From positions 1 through 42,529 of the forward strand of contig JAGGWK010000055.1 of the NCBI GenBank assembly GCA_021157525.1: DNA of 42,529 nt. Direction: 5' to 3'. This document shows, in pieces, positions 7,491 to 15,708 of the stretch. Each line of letters opens with the position of its first letter. The first letter of the stretch is position 1. The DNA comes from Candidatus Cloacimonadota bacterium (lineage in GTDB: Bacteria; Cloacimonadota; Cloacimonadia; Cloacimonadales; TCS61). A program made the position numbers and the translations under genes. The notes under the pieces were generated by a model. The model worked only from the letters and a program-made list of their open reading frames with translations, did not search any database and had not been told where the DNA came from.

Positions 7491-8078
7491 CTATTTACCT
7501 CGTTTCCCTTGAAAAAATTCGTTGTTGGACATGATATTTGAGGCCTTCCACATACTCAGTGGCGCTCGCCTGAAGGTAAGGAGCAGATTGTTCTGTTGCT
7601 CCACTTCCAGCTCATGCAGATAAATCGCACTCACCACAGCTACGATAGCATTGCTGCTGATGTGCTCCGCAGGCCCGGTTACAGAACCCACTGCGGTCTT
7701 CACTGTTTTCCTTCTTCTGGACGGCTTCTCTTTGGCCGTATTCAGATGTCTCAACTGATGAATAACAAAGCCCACCAGTATCAAACTGATAAAAACAATA
7801 CCAATACCTACGACCACAACACCGGCATAGAAACTCCCGATATTTTCTTCGTAGTTCTTTAATGCATCCTGAAAATCCTGCTGAGAAATCCCCTGCTCTG
7901 CTACCGTTTTATCTATGGAAATATCGGTGCGATTGAGGTTTTCTATCAGTTTCTTTACAGGAATTTCAGCTTTGCTTGCCAACTCTTTCACCGTGGCATC
8001 TCCACTGTAAACATCATGTTTTACCGCACAGAGAGAAACCGCCGACAAGAGCAGAATATAAACCAATATACGTTTCAT
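7491..8078 (-). CDS. mmdD: OadG/MmdD-type small subunit of the Na+ pump
   Basis: A 195-residue single-span protein. A signal-like hydrophobic N-terminus (1-18) and a helical extracytoplasmic region (20-80, resembling a repeated KELASKA/IDKTVAEQG motif) precede a transmembrane helix at about 83-108. Then come a basic linker (KPSRRRKTVK) and a cytoplasmic tail ending in AIYLHELEVEQQNNLLLTFRR. OadG/MmdD subunits usually have about 80-150 residues and hold the carboxyltransferase to the membrane complex through the C-terminal tail; the N-terminal helical extension is additional. Identification rests on the single helix, the tail and the position between the carboxyltransferase and biotin carrier genes. 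Sequence similarity in this family is low. Confidence 0.8.
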   Translation of the reverse strand: MKRILVYILLLSAVSLCAVKHDVYSGDATVKELASKAEIPVKKLIENLNRTDISIDKTVAEQGISQQDFQDALKNYEENIGSFYAGVVVVGIGIVFISLILVGFVIHQLRHLNTAKEKPSRRRKTVKTAVGSVTGPAEHISSNAIVAVVSAIYLHELEVEQQNNLLLTFRRAPLSMWKASNIMSNNEFFQGKRGK

Positions 8079-8087
8079 ACCGCCCTC

Positions 8088-9641
8088 CTACAGAGGTATG
8101 TTGCCATGCTTTTTGGGAGGATTCGAATCCCGCTTGGTGGCCAGCATTTCCAGAGCACGAATGATGCGGAAACGGGTTTGAGCAGGCTCGATGACGTCGT
8201 GGATATAGCCTTTTTTTGCCGCAATATAAGGATTGGCAAATTTGTTGCGATATTCATCTTCCAGCTCGGCAGTACGGGTTACTGGATCATCAGCATTCTT
8301 CACTTCATGATTGAATACGATCTCTACTGCGCCTTTGGGCCCCATCACTGCGATTTCGGCTGTTGGCCAGGCATATACCATGTCGCCGCCCATGCTGGAG
8401 CTGTTCATCACGCAGTATGCACCACCGTAAGCTTTGCGCAGGATGACGGTAATCTTGGGAACCGTTGCTTCGGCAAAAGCATAGAGAATCTTGGCGCCAT
8501 GACGGATAATGCCGTTGTGTTCCTGATTCGATCCGGGGAGATAGCCGGGAACGTCTTCCAGCACAACCAGCGGAATGTTAAAGGCGTCACAAAAGCGGAT
8601 GAAGCGGGCGGCTTTGGTGGATGCATTGATATCCAGCACACCGGCCAAAACCTTGGGTTGGTTGGCTATGATGCCCACTGTGTGGCCATTCATACGGGCA
8701 AATCCTACCACGATGTTCTGAGCATAATTGCGTGCCACTTCCAGAAATTCATTGTTGTCGGTAATGGTCCAGATAACATCCAGGATGTCGTAGGGTTTGT
8801 TGGGATGTATTGGAATAAGTTGATTAAGCTCTTCACAGCGCCGATCGACAGTGTCTGTGGGAGTTATATAGGGAGCCTCTTCCATGTTGTTTGATGGCAG
8901 ATAACTCATTAATTTCCGTATCAGAACCAGCGTCTCTTCTTCGTTTTCACTGATGAAATGGGTCACGCCACTTTTGCTGGCATGTACCATTGGCCCACCC
9001 AATTGATCGGTGGTGACGTCTTCATTGAGCACCGCCTTTACTACCTTGGGGCCAGTAACAAACATGTAGCTGGTTTCTTTGTTCATAAACACAAAGTCGG
9101 TAATGGCCGGAGAATAAACAGCTCCGCCGGCGCATGGTCCCATGATACCGGATATCTGAGGAACCACACCGGATGCTTTTACGTTACGCTGGAAAATCTC
9201 TGCATAACCGGCCAGGGCATCCACCCCTTCCTGTACCCGTGCACCACCGGAATCATTCAGTCCGATGACAGGTGCGCCCATTTTCATTGCCATATCCATC
9301 ACGCGGCAGATTTTGTCTGCATGGGTCTTAGAGAGAGAACCGCCGGTAACAGTGAAATCCTGGGCAAAAAGGTACACCATGCGGCCATTGATGGTTCCGC
9401 ATCCGGTAACCACGCCGTCGCCGGGAATCTTTGGCTTCTTATCCATACCAAAATCCTGACATCGATGCTCGACAAACATATCAAATTCTTCAAAACTATC
9501 TTCATCCAGCAAAAACTCGATGCGCTCACGAGCAGTCATCTTGCCTTTGCTGTGTTGCGCATCAATGCGCTTTTCACCGCCGCCCAAACGAGCTTTTTCC
9601 CGCTTGGCCTGCAATTCTGCTATTTTTTGTTCAATACTCAT
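8088..9641 (-). CDS. mmdA: Methylmalonyl-CoA decarboxylase carboxyltransferase (alpha) subunit
   Basis: A 517-residue acyl-CoA carboxyltransferase (crotonase-like two-domain fold, PccB/MmdA family) that moves the carboxyl group of (S)-methylmalonyl-CoA to biotin. Visible features include the N-terminal oxyanion region [30 protein letters not shown], and in the second half [21 protein letters not shown] and the AYGGAYCVM segment. Length matches PccB/MmdA proteins. The same family serves propionyl-CoA carboxylase; the adjacent Na+-pump subunits and epimerase identify it as the decarboxylase. No biotin carboxylase gene is nearby. An 82-base gap with a hairpin separates it from mce. Confidence 0.94.
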   Translation of the reverse strand: MSIEQKIAELQAKREKARLGGGEKRIDAQHSKGKMTARERIEFLLDEDSFEEFDMFVEHRCQDFGMDKKPKIPGDGVVTGCGTINGRMVYLFAQDFTVTGGSLSKTHADKICRVMDMAMKMGAPVIGLNDSGGARVQEGVDALAGYAEIFQRNVKASGVVPQISGIMGPCAGGAVYSPAITDFVFMNKETSYMFVTGPKVVKAVLNEDVTTDQLGGPMVHASKSGVTHFISENEEETLVLIRKLMSYLPSNNMEEAPYITPTDTVDRRCEELNQLIPIHPNKPYDILDVIWTITDNNEFLEVARNYAQNIVVGFARMNGHTVGIIANQPKVLAGVLDINASTKAARFIRFCDAFNIPLVVLEDVPGYLPGSNQEHNGIIRHGAKILYAFAEATVPKITVILRKAYGGAYCVMNSSSMGGDMVYAWPTAEIAVMGPKGAVEIVFNHEVKNADDPVTRTAELEDEYRNKFANPYIAAKKGYIHDVIEPAQTRFRIIRALEMLATKRDSNPPKKHGNIPL

Positions 9642-9663
9642 TTTCCCTCACTTTGTAAACGCA

Positions 9664-9698
9664 GAACCTGCGTCACGACGAATGCCGGATGCAGGTTC
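9664..9698 (-). other. Intercistronic hairpin between mce and mmdA
   Basis: Perfect 8-bp inverted repeat (9664-9671 with 9691-9698) with a 19-base loop and no T-run. It may affect mRNA processing or stability between mce and mmdA. One arm and loop overlap a GGATGCA heptamer (9687-9693). Confidence 0.45.
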
Positions 9699-9723
9699 CT
9701 AAGCGCGTATATCATCTATCTGT

Positions 9724-10128
9724 TTAATGATTTTCTTTGCACAGTTCCAGCAGGATGCCACCGGTAGATTGGGGATGCAAAAAGGCGATATCCGCACCAT
9801 GAGCACCGGGTCGTGGTGTTTTGTCTATCAGGCGAATGCCTTTTTCTTCCAATTCTTGCAGCCGTTCCTGCAGATTTGTGGTTGCCAGTGCCAGGTGATG
9901 AATTCCTTCACCTTTTTTCTCGATGAATTTTGCCACAGGGCTTTCAGTGGATGTTGGCTCCAGCAGCTCGAGGCGTACTTCTTTGCCTACCGGCAAAAAA
10001 GCTACTCTCACTTTTTGAGAAGCGACTTCTTCGATGGCTTCCACTTCCAGGCCCAGCGCATGATAAAAAGGCAGCGCTGCTTCGATACTTTTTACCGCAA
10101 TACCAATGTGGCTCACTTTTTCTATCAT
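9724..10128 (-). CDS. mce: Methylmalonyl-CoA epimerase
   Basis: A 134-residue vicinal-oxygen-chelate protein made of two beta-alpha-beta-beta-beta modules. It interconverts (R)- and (S)-methylmalonyl-CoA, linking the B12-dependent mutase (not in this window) to the decarboxylase. Metal-ligand positions are visible: H7 in SHIGIAV, H77-H78 in GIHHLAL, and E129 in GGILLELC. Length is typical (about 130-150). Its ATG overlaps the korC stop by 4 bases (ATGA), so it is translationally coupled to the oxidoreductase genes. Confidence 0.95.
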   Translation of the reverse strand: MIEKVSHIGIAVKSIEAALPFYHALGLEVEAIEEVASQKVRVAFLPVGKEVRLELLEPTSTESPVAKFIEKKGEGIHHLALATTNLQERLQELEEKGIRLIDKTPRPGAHGADIAFLHPQSTGGILLELCKENH

Positions 10129-10679
10129 TCCACCTCCAAAAAGCTGTCGGCCAGCTTAAACCCAAGTTTCATGGCATTGAGGTTGAGATCCAGATACGCA
10201 GGTTTCATCGATTTGATGATCGCTTCTTTCAGAGCAGATTCACTCACCACTTTGCTGGTGCGAACAGTAAAAGCCAGCGAAAGGATGTTGGTAGGCAACA
10301 CGCTTCCCAGTTTATCGCTTGCTATCTGTGTAAAGGGCAGATCATAGACGTCCGCCTGTACAACCGGGTAATTTTTTACGAAAGTTGTATCGATAATAAG
10401 GCTTCCACCCTCTTTCAGGTTCGACACGAATTTATCGCAGGATTCCTGAGTAAGGCAGAGAAGGATGTCAAAATACTGAGCTTCGGGATAGTAGATATCC
10501 TCGCTACTGACGATAACATCGGCACGGGACGCACCCCCGCGGGATGCAGCTCCATAGCTCTGAGTCTGAGTTACGTTTATCCCCTCGATACAGGCGGCAT
10601 TAGCCAGAATGATTCCGGCGGTAATTAATCCCTGACCACCACTTCCGCTGAGACGAATTTCTTTATACATCTTTTCCAT
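10125..10679 (-). CDS. korC: 2-oxoacid:ferredoxin oxidoreductase gamma subunit (KorC)
   Basis: A 184-residue gamma domain of the pyruvate/2-oxoacid:ferredoxin oxidoreductase family. The N-terminal GSGGQGLITAG and QTQSYGAASRGGASRADV motifs bind the CoA and phosphate moiety in this family. It begins on the last base of the korB stop codon (TAATG), so its translation depends on korB. With KorA, KorB and KorD it makes a four-subunit enzyme that oxidises a 2-oxoacid plus CoA to an acyl-CoA, CO2 and reduced ferredoxin. The neighbouring methylmalonyl-CoA genes favour 2-oxoglutarate to succinyl-CoA; 2-oxobutyrate or branched-chain 2-oxoacids remain possible. Confidence 0.92.
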   Translation of the reverse strand: MEKMYKEIRLSGSGGQGLITAGIILANAACIEGINVTQTQSYGAASRGGASRADVIVSSEDIYYPEAQYFDILLCLTQESCDKFVSNLKEGGSLIIDTTFVKNYPVVQADVYDLPFTQIASDKLGSVLPTNILSLAFTVRTSKVVSESALKEAIIKSMKPAYLDLNLNAMKLGFKLADSFLEVE

Positions 10680-11521
10680 TATTCAGCCTCTTCTTTTTTC
10701 TGTAAGGATGCCACAAGATTTGCGTATTTTTCGGTATATTCGGGTTTGTCGATATTTACCAACACGCCACGGGGATAGAATTTTTCCTTTTCCTCGTCGG
10801 GAAGTGCTTCAAATACCGCCAGAGGTTTCGATTCTTCCTTCATTGTTCTCATCATACTGGAAGCATCGCCACGCTTATTCAGGCGACCGAAAATCACCGG
10901 ACATGCAGCAATTACTTCGATAAGGGAAAAGCCTTTGTGCTCAAAGCCCATTCGAACGTAATTCTGGATTTCCATAGCATGATATGCAGTGGTACGAGCA
11001 ACAAAGGTAGCACCAGCCCCGATGGCCAGATCACAGATATCAAAGGTGTTATCGATATTACCATAGGGCATGGTTGTGGCCTTGGCTCCAGCAGGAGTTG
11101 TCGGAGAATACTGGCCCCCAGTCATTCCGTAAATGTTGTTGTTTATCAGGATGACCGTAATGTCGATATTTCTGCGAGCTGCATGGATGAGGTGATTCCC
11201 ACCAATTGCCGTTGCATCGCCGTCACCAGTGATCACACAGACATTAAGCTCGGGTTTGAACATCTTTACACCGGTTGCATGAGGTATAGCGCGACCGTGC
11301 AATGTGTGAGCCGTATTAAAATCGACATATACGGGCATACGGCTGGAACAGCCGATCCCGGAGATCATGGCTACACTGTCTTTTTCGTAGCCCATTTCAT
11401 CGATGGCGCGAATCACACCACCCAGAACGATACCGTTACTGCATCCAGGACACCATACGTGGGGGAAACTCTTGTTATGACGCAGATATTTATGAATCTG
11501 TTTTTGAGGTATCTTTTTCAT
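10679..11521 (-). CDS. korB: 2-oxoacid:ferredoxin oxidoreductase beta subunit (KorB, TPP-binding)
   Basis: A 280-residue thiamine-diphosphate-binding subunit. Visible: the Fe-S-proximal WCPGCSNG near residue 23, GIGCSSRMP, ATGVKMFKPEL, and the TPP/Mg2+ motif GDGDATAIGGNH followed by NNNIYGMTGGQYSPTTP. Length and motifs are those of the KorB/VorA beta family. Its ATG shares a base with the korA stop (TAATG), so the subunits are tightly coupled. Confidence 0.94.
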   Translation of the reverse strand: MKKIPQKQIHKYLRHNKSFPHVWCPGCSNGIVLGGVIRAIDEMGYEKDSVAMISGIGCSSRMPVYVDFNTAHTLHGRAIPHATGVKMFKPELNVCVITGDGDATAIGGNHLIHAARRNIDITVILINNNIYGMTGGQYSPTTPAGAKATTMPYGNIDNTFDICDLAIGAGATFVARTTAYHAMEIQNYVRMGFEHKGFSLIEVIAACPVIFGRLNKRGDASSMMRTMKEESKPLAVFEALPDEEKEKFYPRGVLVNIDKPEYTEKYANLVASLQKKEEAE

Positions 11522-12672
11522 TAGTGTACCTCCTTCATGGCATTGATAATTTCTTGAGGCGTAATCAGTTCACCTGTGTTTTTCTGAACTTCCACAATCT
11601 TACGGGTTTTGCGATGTCCCAGCACGCGCTTGAGCTCCAATGAAAGCTGTCCCTGATTGAGCTCTGGCACGATAATGCCTTTTACATCAGAGAGGTATTG
11701 TTTCACCAATTCATCGGGGAAAGGCCAAATAGTAAGAGGCCTCAGGAGACCCACTTTTTTGCCTTTGGCCCGCAATGCTACCACTACTTTCTTGGCAGCC
11801 CGGGCAGTGATGCCCGCTGCAAAGATCGCGATCCGTGCATCTTCCATGGCAATGGCTTCTACCTGCACCAGATCATCGGTGTGATGCACTATCTTGTTGC
11901 GCAGATTATCCATCATGCGGGCAACTTCGTCAGGACGAGTAGTGGGGAAGCCGTGAGCATCATGGGCCAAGCCAGTAACGTGGAAACGGTATCCTTCGCC
12001 AAAGCTGGCCAGGGGTGAGATGTATTTTGGATTTTCGGGATAATGTTTGTACCATTCCGGGGGTAGGGTAGGCTGGATGCGATGGATAATTTTAACCTGA
12101 GAAAGGTCGGGAAGCACCACAGGCTCACGCATATGACCCAAGCATGCATCGGAGAAGAGGGTAACACAGGTACGGTATTTTTCGGCCAGGTTTACCGCGC
12201 GGATGGTAAGCTCATAGCTTTCCAGCACAGAATCGGGATACAGAGCGATAGCGGGAGCATCGCCGTGGCTTCCCCAACGGGCCTGCATGATATCTGATTG
12301 TGATGGGTCGGTGGGAAGACCAGTACTGGGGCCGCCACGCATAACGTTTACAACAACGCAGGGAGCTTCGATCATCTTGGCAAAGCCAATGCCTTCCTGC
12401 ATCAATGAAAAACCAGGTCCGCTGGTAGCGGTCATTGCCTTGGCACCAGCCAGGGATGCACCAACTACCGATGCGATACTGGCAATCTCATCTTCCATCT
12501 GGATAAATTTTCCGCCCCGTTTGGGCAGTTCGCGGGCCATAATCTCGGCCACTTCTGTGGATGGGGTGATGGGGTATCCACCAAAGAAATTTACTCCGGC
12601 TGCCAAAGCCCCATAACTGATAGCTTCGTTACCCTGCATCAAAACTGCTTTTACTTTCTTTTTCTTAGCCAT
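11521..12672 (-). CDS. korA: 2-oxoacid:ferredoxin oxidoreductase alpha subunit (KorA)
   Basis: A 383-residue alpha subunit. It contains the pyrimidine-binding domain of the family (GNEAISYGALAAGVNFFGGYPITPSTEV, MEDEIASIASVVGASLAG, TSGPGFSLM) and the domain II region (about residues 265-350) with the GLLRPLTIWPFP motif. It binds the 2-oxoacid together with KorB's thiamine diphosphate. The string RGGPSTGLPTDPSQSD is a hallmark of 2-oxoglutarate/2-oxoisovalerate members. It lies 9 nt after korD. Confidence 0.94.
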   Translation of the reverse strand: MAKKKKVKAVLMQGNEAISYGALAAGVNFFGGYPITPSTEVAEIMARELPKRGGKFIQMEDEIASIASVVGASLAGAKAMTATSGPGFSLMQEGIGFAKMIEAPCVVVNVMRGGPSTGLPTDPSQSDIMQARWGSHGDAPAIALYPDSVLESYELTIRAVNLAEKYRTCVTLFSDACLGHMREPVVLPDLSQVKIIHRIQPTLPPEWYKHYPENPKYISPLASFGEGYRFHVTGLAHDAHGFPTTRPDEVARMMDNLRNKIVHHTDDLVQVEAIAMEDARIAIFAAGITARAAKKVVVALRAKGKKVGLLRPLTIWPFPDELVKQYLSDVKGIIVPELNQGQLSLELKRVLGHRKTRKIVEVQKNTGELITPQEIINAMKEVH

Positions 12673-12681
12673 TTCTCCTCC

Positions 12682-12981
12682 CTACCTTTTTGCGCCGGTG
12701 ATAGCAAAGTCCGGACAAAGGCGGTCACAGGTTTCACAATGAATACATTTTTCCGGGGCTTTTACATAGGGCGATCCGTCCATTTTGCGTCCCAGGGTAC
12801 CTGTGGGACAAAAGGCAACACAAATACCACATTTCTTGCACCAGTCATGATAAATATACACTGGACTGGAATTGTAGTCGCCTTCGGTTTTGACTTCATT
12901 TACTTCAACTTGCATCTTTACCGTCGAATCTTCGCCGGAAAGAATTTGGCCGTCTCGGTGTTTTTCAGCCTTATCAGGCAT
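12682..12981 (-). CDS. korD: 2-oxoacid:ferredoxin oxidoreductase delta subunit (KorD, 2[4Fe-4S] ferredoxin)
   Basis: A 99-residue ferredoxin-type subunit with two complete CxxCxxCxxxC sets: C48, C51, C54, C58 and C79, C82, C85, C89. It receives electrons from the KorB thiamine site and passes them to soluble ferredoxin. The 45-residue N-terminal part before the first cluster is polar and of unknown role. It is the first gene of the kor set; GGAGG lies 5-6 nt before its ATG, and the stop codon of a 39-codon small ORF overlaps its start. Confidence 0.93.
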   Translation of the reverse strand: MPDKAEKHRDGQILSGEDSTVKMQVEVNEVKTEGDYNSSPVYIYHDWCKKCGICVAFCPTGTLGRKMDGSPYVKAPEKCIHCETCDRLCPDFAITGAKR

Positions 12982-13093
12982 AGTAGTCCTCCGATACTTT
13001 TTGTTTATTTTGAGCTTTTAATTCTATTAAGCAGAGTGGGGTACGTAGGAAAAATCCGGTACCTTCAAGGGAGTCACAATCTTGTTGATCCAT
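12974..13093 (-). CDS. Small ORF (39 residues) between uvrB and korD
   Basis: A short frame, MDQQDCDSLEGTGFFLRTPL followed by CLIELKAQNKQKVSEDYYA, with no family that I recognise. Support for translation: GAGGAG (13107-13102), inside the last codons of uvrB, lies 8 nt before its ATG; the ATG is 5 nt beyond the uvrB stop; and its TGA overlaps the korD start by 8 bases. This layout would couple uvrB, this ORF and korD. It has two cysteines and no membrane segment or signal peptide. It could be a leader peptide that sets korDABC expression, a small subunit, or a chance frame. Confidence 0.45.
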   Translation of the reverse strand: MDQQDCDSLEGTGFFLRTPLCLIELKAQNKQKVSEDYYA

Positions 13094-13098
13094 CTTTT

Positions 13099-15108
13099 TT
13101 ACTCCTCAGCAGTCAGTTCATCGAACTCAAACAGACGATCTCGCAACTCGGCAGCTCGTTCAAAATCCAGAGCTGAGGCAGCGGCATGCATCTCCTTTTC
13201 CAGAAGAACCCGAATGTTATTGTGCTCGGTTAAATCCAGGAATTCCCTGAATTTCTCTTTCCTCGGGATGGCTGCTTTATTCCCCTTTTCTTTATAACCT
13301 TCGGCCACACTTGTAGCAGCCATGATGTCGTCAATATTTTTCTGAATCGACTTCGGGACGATGTTATGCTCTTTGTTGAAGGCCAGTTGCTTCTCTCGGC
13401 GGCGGTTGGTTTCGCTGATGGTCTCTTCCATCGCATCGGTGATGTGATCGGCATAAAAAATCACCGTACCATCTACATTCCGCGCCGCCCGCCCAGCCGT
13501 TTGGATAAGGGAACGTGCGGAGCGTAAAAACCCTGCTTTATCGGCATCAAGGATAGCTACCAATGACACCTCGGGAAGGTCCAATCCCTCTCGCAGCAGA
13601 TTGATTCCCACCAACACATCAAATTTTCCCAGCCGCAGATCCCGGATGATCTTGGCACGCTCGATGGTCTTTACCTCGCTGTGAAGATAGCGGGCTTTCA
13701 CGCCAGCTTTGGTAAGATACTGAGTGAGGTCTTCAGACATGCGCTTGGTGAGAGTTGTTACCAGAACCCGTTCCTTTTTCGGTACCCGTTTGCGAATCTG
13801 CTCCAGTAAATCATCCACCTGAGTAGCGATGGGTTTTACCTCAATTTTAGGATCCAGAAGACCGGTGGGCCGAATAACCTGTTCCACAAATACACCATTG
13901 GTTTGCGCCATTTCATAGGCTGCCGGTGTGGCTGAAACATACACCACTTGGTGTACTTTCTTTTCAAATTCATCAAATTTCAGCGGCCGGTTATCAAAGG
14001 CTGACGGCAGCCGGAACCCATATTCCACCAGATTTTTCTTGCGAGTATAATCGCCGCCATACATGGCATGAATCTGAGGAATCGTGACGTGGGATTCATC
14101 GATGACCATCAGAAAATCTTTGGGGAAATAATCGATGAGACAATAGGGCGGATCACCCGCTTTGGCGCCGGTAAGATGTCGTGAATAGTTCTCGATGCCG
14201 GAACAATGTCCCAGCTCTTTGAGCATCTCCAGATCAAAGCTGGTTCGTTGATCAATCCGTTGTGCTTCGATATATCGTTCATTTTTCTCAAAAAACGTAA
14301 CCCGTTGCCGCAGCTCTTCCCGGATGGAATCCACCGCCCTTTTAAGCATTTTTTTAGTGGTGATAAAGTGATTTGCCGGGTAAATGGGATATTCGGTCAC
14401 CTCTTCCAACACATGGTTATCCAAAGGATTTATGCGGCTGATACGCTCGATTTCGTCGCCAAAAAATTCCACGCGTATCGAGTGCTCCATATAGGCCGGA
14501 TAAATATCTACCGTATCCCCCTGAACCCGAAAAGCACCCCGCTCGAAAGCGATATCGTTACGGCCATAATGGATTTTTACCAACTGTCTGAGTAACGCAT
14601 CCCGCTCTATTTCCTGCCCCACGGCAATACGCAGATGGGCTTTGCGATACTCTTCCGGCACACCCAGGCCATAGATGCAACTTACCGATGCCACGATAAT
14701 CACATCCCGCCGCTCCATTAAACTCATGGTGGCATGAAGACGCAACTTTTCTATCTGTGCATTGATGTCGGAGTCTTTTTCGATGTAGATATCCCGGCCG
14801 GGTATGTAGGCTTCCGGCTGATAATAATCGTAGTAACTGATGAAGTATTCCACCGCATTATGGGGGAAAAGGAGCTTCATCTCGCTATAAAGCTGCGCTG
14901 CCAGGGTCTTGTTATGAGAGATTATCAGGGTTGGTTTTTGCACTCGAGCTATCACATTGGCTATAGAAAAAGTCTTCCCGGAGCCGGTGATGCCGAGTAA
15001 CGTCTGATGCGCCACTCCCGCTTCGATGCCCTGCACAAGCTCTTCAATGGCTTGTGGCTGATCGCCTCTCGGCGAATACTTCGAGACCAACCTGAATTTT
15101 TCTATCAT
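13099..15108 (-). CDS. uvrB: UvrABC system protein B (excision repair helicase)
   Basis: A full-length 669-residue UvrB, the damage-verification subunit of nucleotide excision repair. It has Walker [10 protein letters not shown] near residue 40, the beta-hairpin region [17 protein letters not shown], the DESHVTIPQ Walker B box near residue 335, helicase motifs [18 protein letters not shown] and QTAGRAARN, and a C-terminal UVR domain ([14 protein letters not shown]) that contacts UvrC. It is the first gene of the long minus-strand run, divergent from the alkyltransferase-like gene, a second DNA-repair gene. Confidence 0.98.
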   Translation of the reverse strand: MIEKFRLVSKYSPRGDQPQAIEELVQGIEAGVAHQTLLGITGSGKTFSIANVIARVQKPTLIISHNKTLAAQLYSEMKLLFPHNAVEYFISYYDYYQPEAYIPGRDIYIEKDSDINAQIEKLRLHATMSLMERRDVIIVASVSCIYGLGVPEEYRKAHLRIAVGQEIERDALLRQLVKIHYGRNDIAFERGAFRVQGDTVDIYPAYMEHSIRVEFFGDEIERISRINPLDNHVLEEVTEYPIYPANHFITTKKMLKRAVDSIREELRQRVTFFEKNERYIEAQRIDQRTSFDLEMLKELGHCSGIENYSRHLTGAKAGDPPYCLIDYFPKDFLMVIDESHVTIPQIHAMYGGDYTRKKNLVEYGFRLPSAFDNRPLKFDEFEKKVHQVVYVSATPAAYEMAQTNGVFVEQVIRPTGLLDPKIEVKPIATQVDDLLEQIRKRVPKKERVLVTTLTKRMSEDLTQYLTKAGVKARYLHSEVKTIERAKIIRDLRLGKFDVLVGINLLREGLDLPEVSLVAILDADKAGFLRSARSLIQTAGRAARNVDGTVIFYADHITDAMEETISETNRRREKQLAFNKEHNIVPKSIQKNIDDIMAATSVAEGYKEKGNKAAIPRKEKFREFLDLTEHNNIRVLLEKEMHAAASALDFERAAELRDRLFEFDELTAEE

Positions 15109-15337
15109 CAGGACAGCGAATTTTTGCCGATAAAACTGGCAACATTTTTATAACTATTTAGAAAAAAAGTTTCTCAAACAGTGGGAGTTTTTTGGGGAAA
15201 GGAAAAATCACCCTTCAAAAGGCATGTGTGAAGGCGTGGAAAACCAAATTGTACAGCCCGAAATACGTCAAGGCCAAAATCAGCTTTTTTATTGACTTCT
15301 CTCCCACCCCGCCCTCTCTCTTTCGGCAGGAGGCAAC
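15109..15337. other. Divergent intergenic region between uvrB and the alkyltransferase-like gene
   Basis: About 230 bases carrying the control sequences of both genes. On the uvrB side, TTGAGA and TATAAA-like boxes can be placed, but with a 19-base spacer. On the other side TTGACT near 15292 has no clear -10 box. No SOS box (CTG-N10-CAG) was recognised. Confidence 0.3.
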
Positions 15338-15637
15338 ATGAGCGAACTTTACGAAGCAATTTATCACCACGTAAGATGCATCCCTGCCGGATACGTAAGC
15401 ACCTATGGCGCCATCGCACGTCTTGTAGGATGCAATCCCCGGGTGGTGGGCTACGCCATGCACACTGTCGGGCCAGATGACGATATCCCGTGGCACCGGG
15501 TAATAAACAGTCGTGGCAAGATCAGCATCGCCGATGACCAGATGCAGCGCCAATTGTTGGAAGCCGAGGGAGTTCGGTTCTCCAGCACCGGAATTATCTC
15601 ACTTTCGCTCTATGGCTGGCACTTTGAGCAGGAATAG
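15338..15637 (+). CDS. Alkyltransferase-like protein (ATL; MGMT family without active-site Cys)
   Basis: A 99-residue protein matching the DNA-binding domain of O6-alkylguanine-DNA alkyltransferase. The helix-turn-helix STYGAIARLVGCNPRVVGYAM and the former active-site motif are clear, but the motif reads PWHRV: Trp52 replaces the catalytic Cys of PCHRV. This is the signature of ATL proteins, which bind O6-alkylguanine without repairing it and pass it to nucleotide excision repair. GGAGG is 5 nt upstream of the start. It sits divergent from uvrB, fitting that pathway link. Confidence 0.92.
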   Translation: MSELYEAIYHHVRCIPAGYVSTYGAIARLVGCNPRVVGYAMHTVGPDDDIPWHRVINSRGKISIADDQMQRQLLEAEGVRFSSTGIISLSLYGWHFEQE

Positions 15638-15708
15638 CGTAAGAAGTTTTTATTGACCGCATCCAGCCAGGGTAAAAATGTCTCAACCAAAAAAAATAGG
15701 AGAGATAT

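Noticed and set aside
8088-9641. Oxaloacetate decarboxylase or propionyl-CoA carboxylase
   Set aside because: The carboxyltransferase is of the acyl-CoA type, not the TIM-barrel type of oxaloacetate decarboxylase, and Na+-pump subunits replace a biotin carboxylase. Methylmalonyl-CoA decarboxylase fits best, with glutaconyl-CoA decarboxylase less likely given mce.
9664-9698. Terminator between mce and mmdA
   Set aside because: The stem is perfect but there is no T-run and the loop is 19 bases, so it was listed only as a hairpin.
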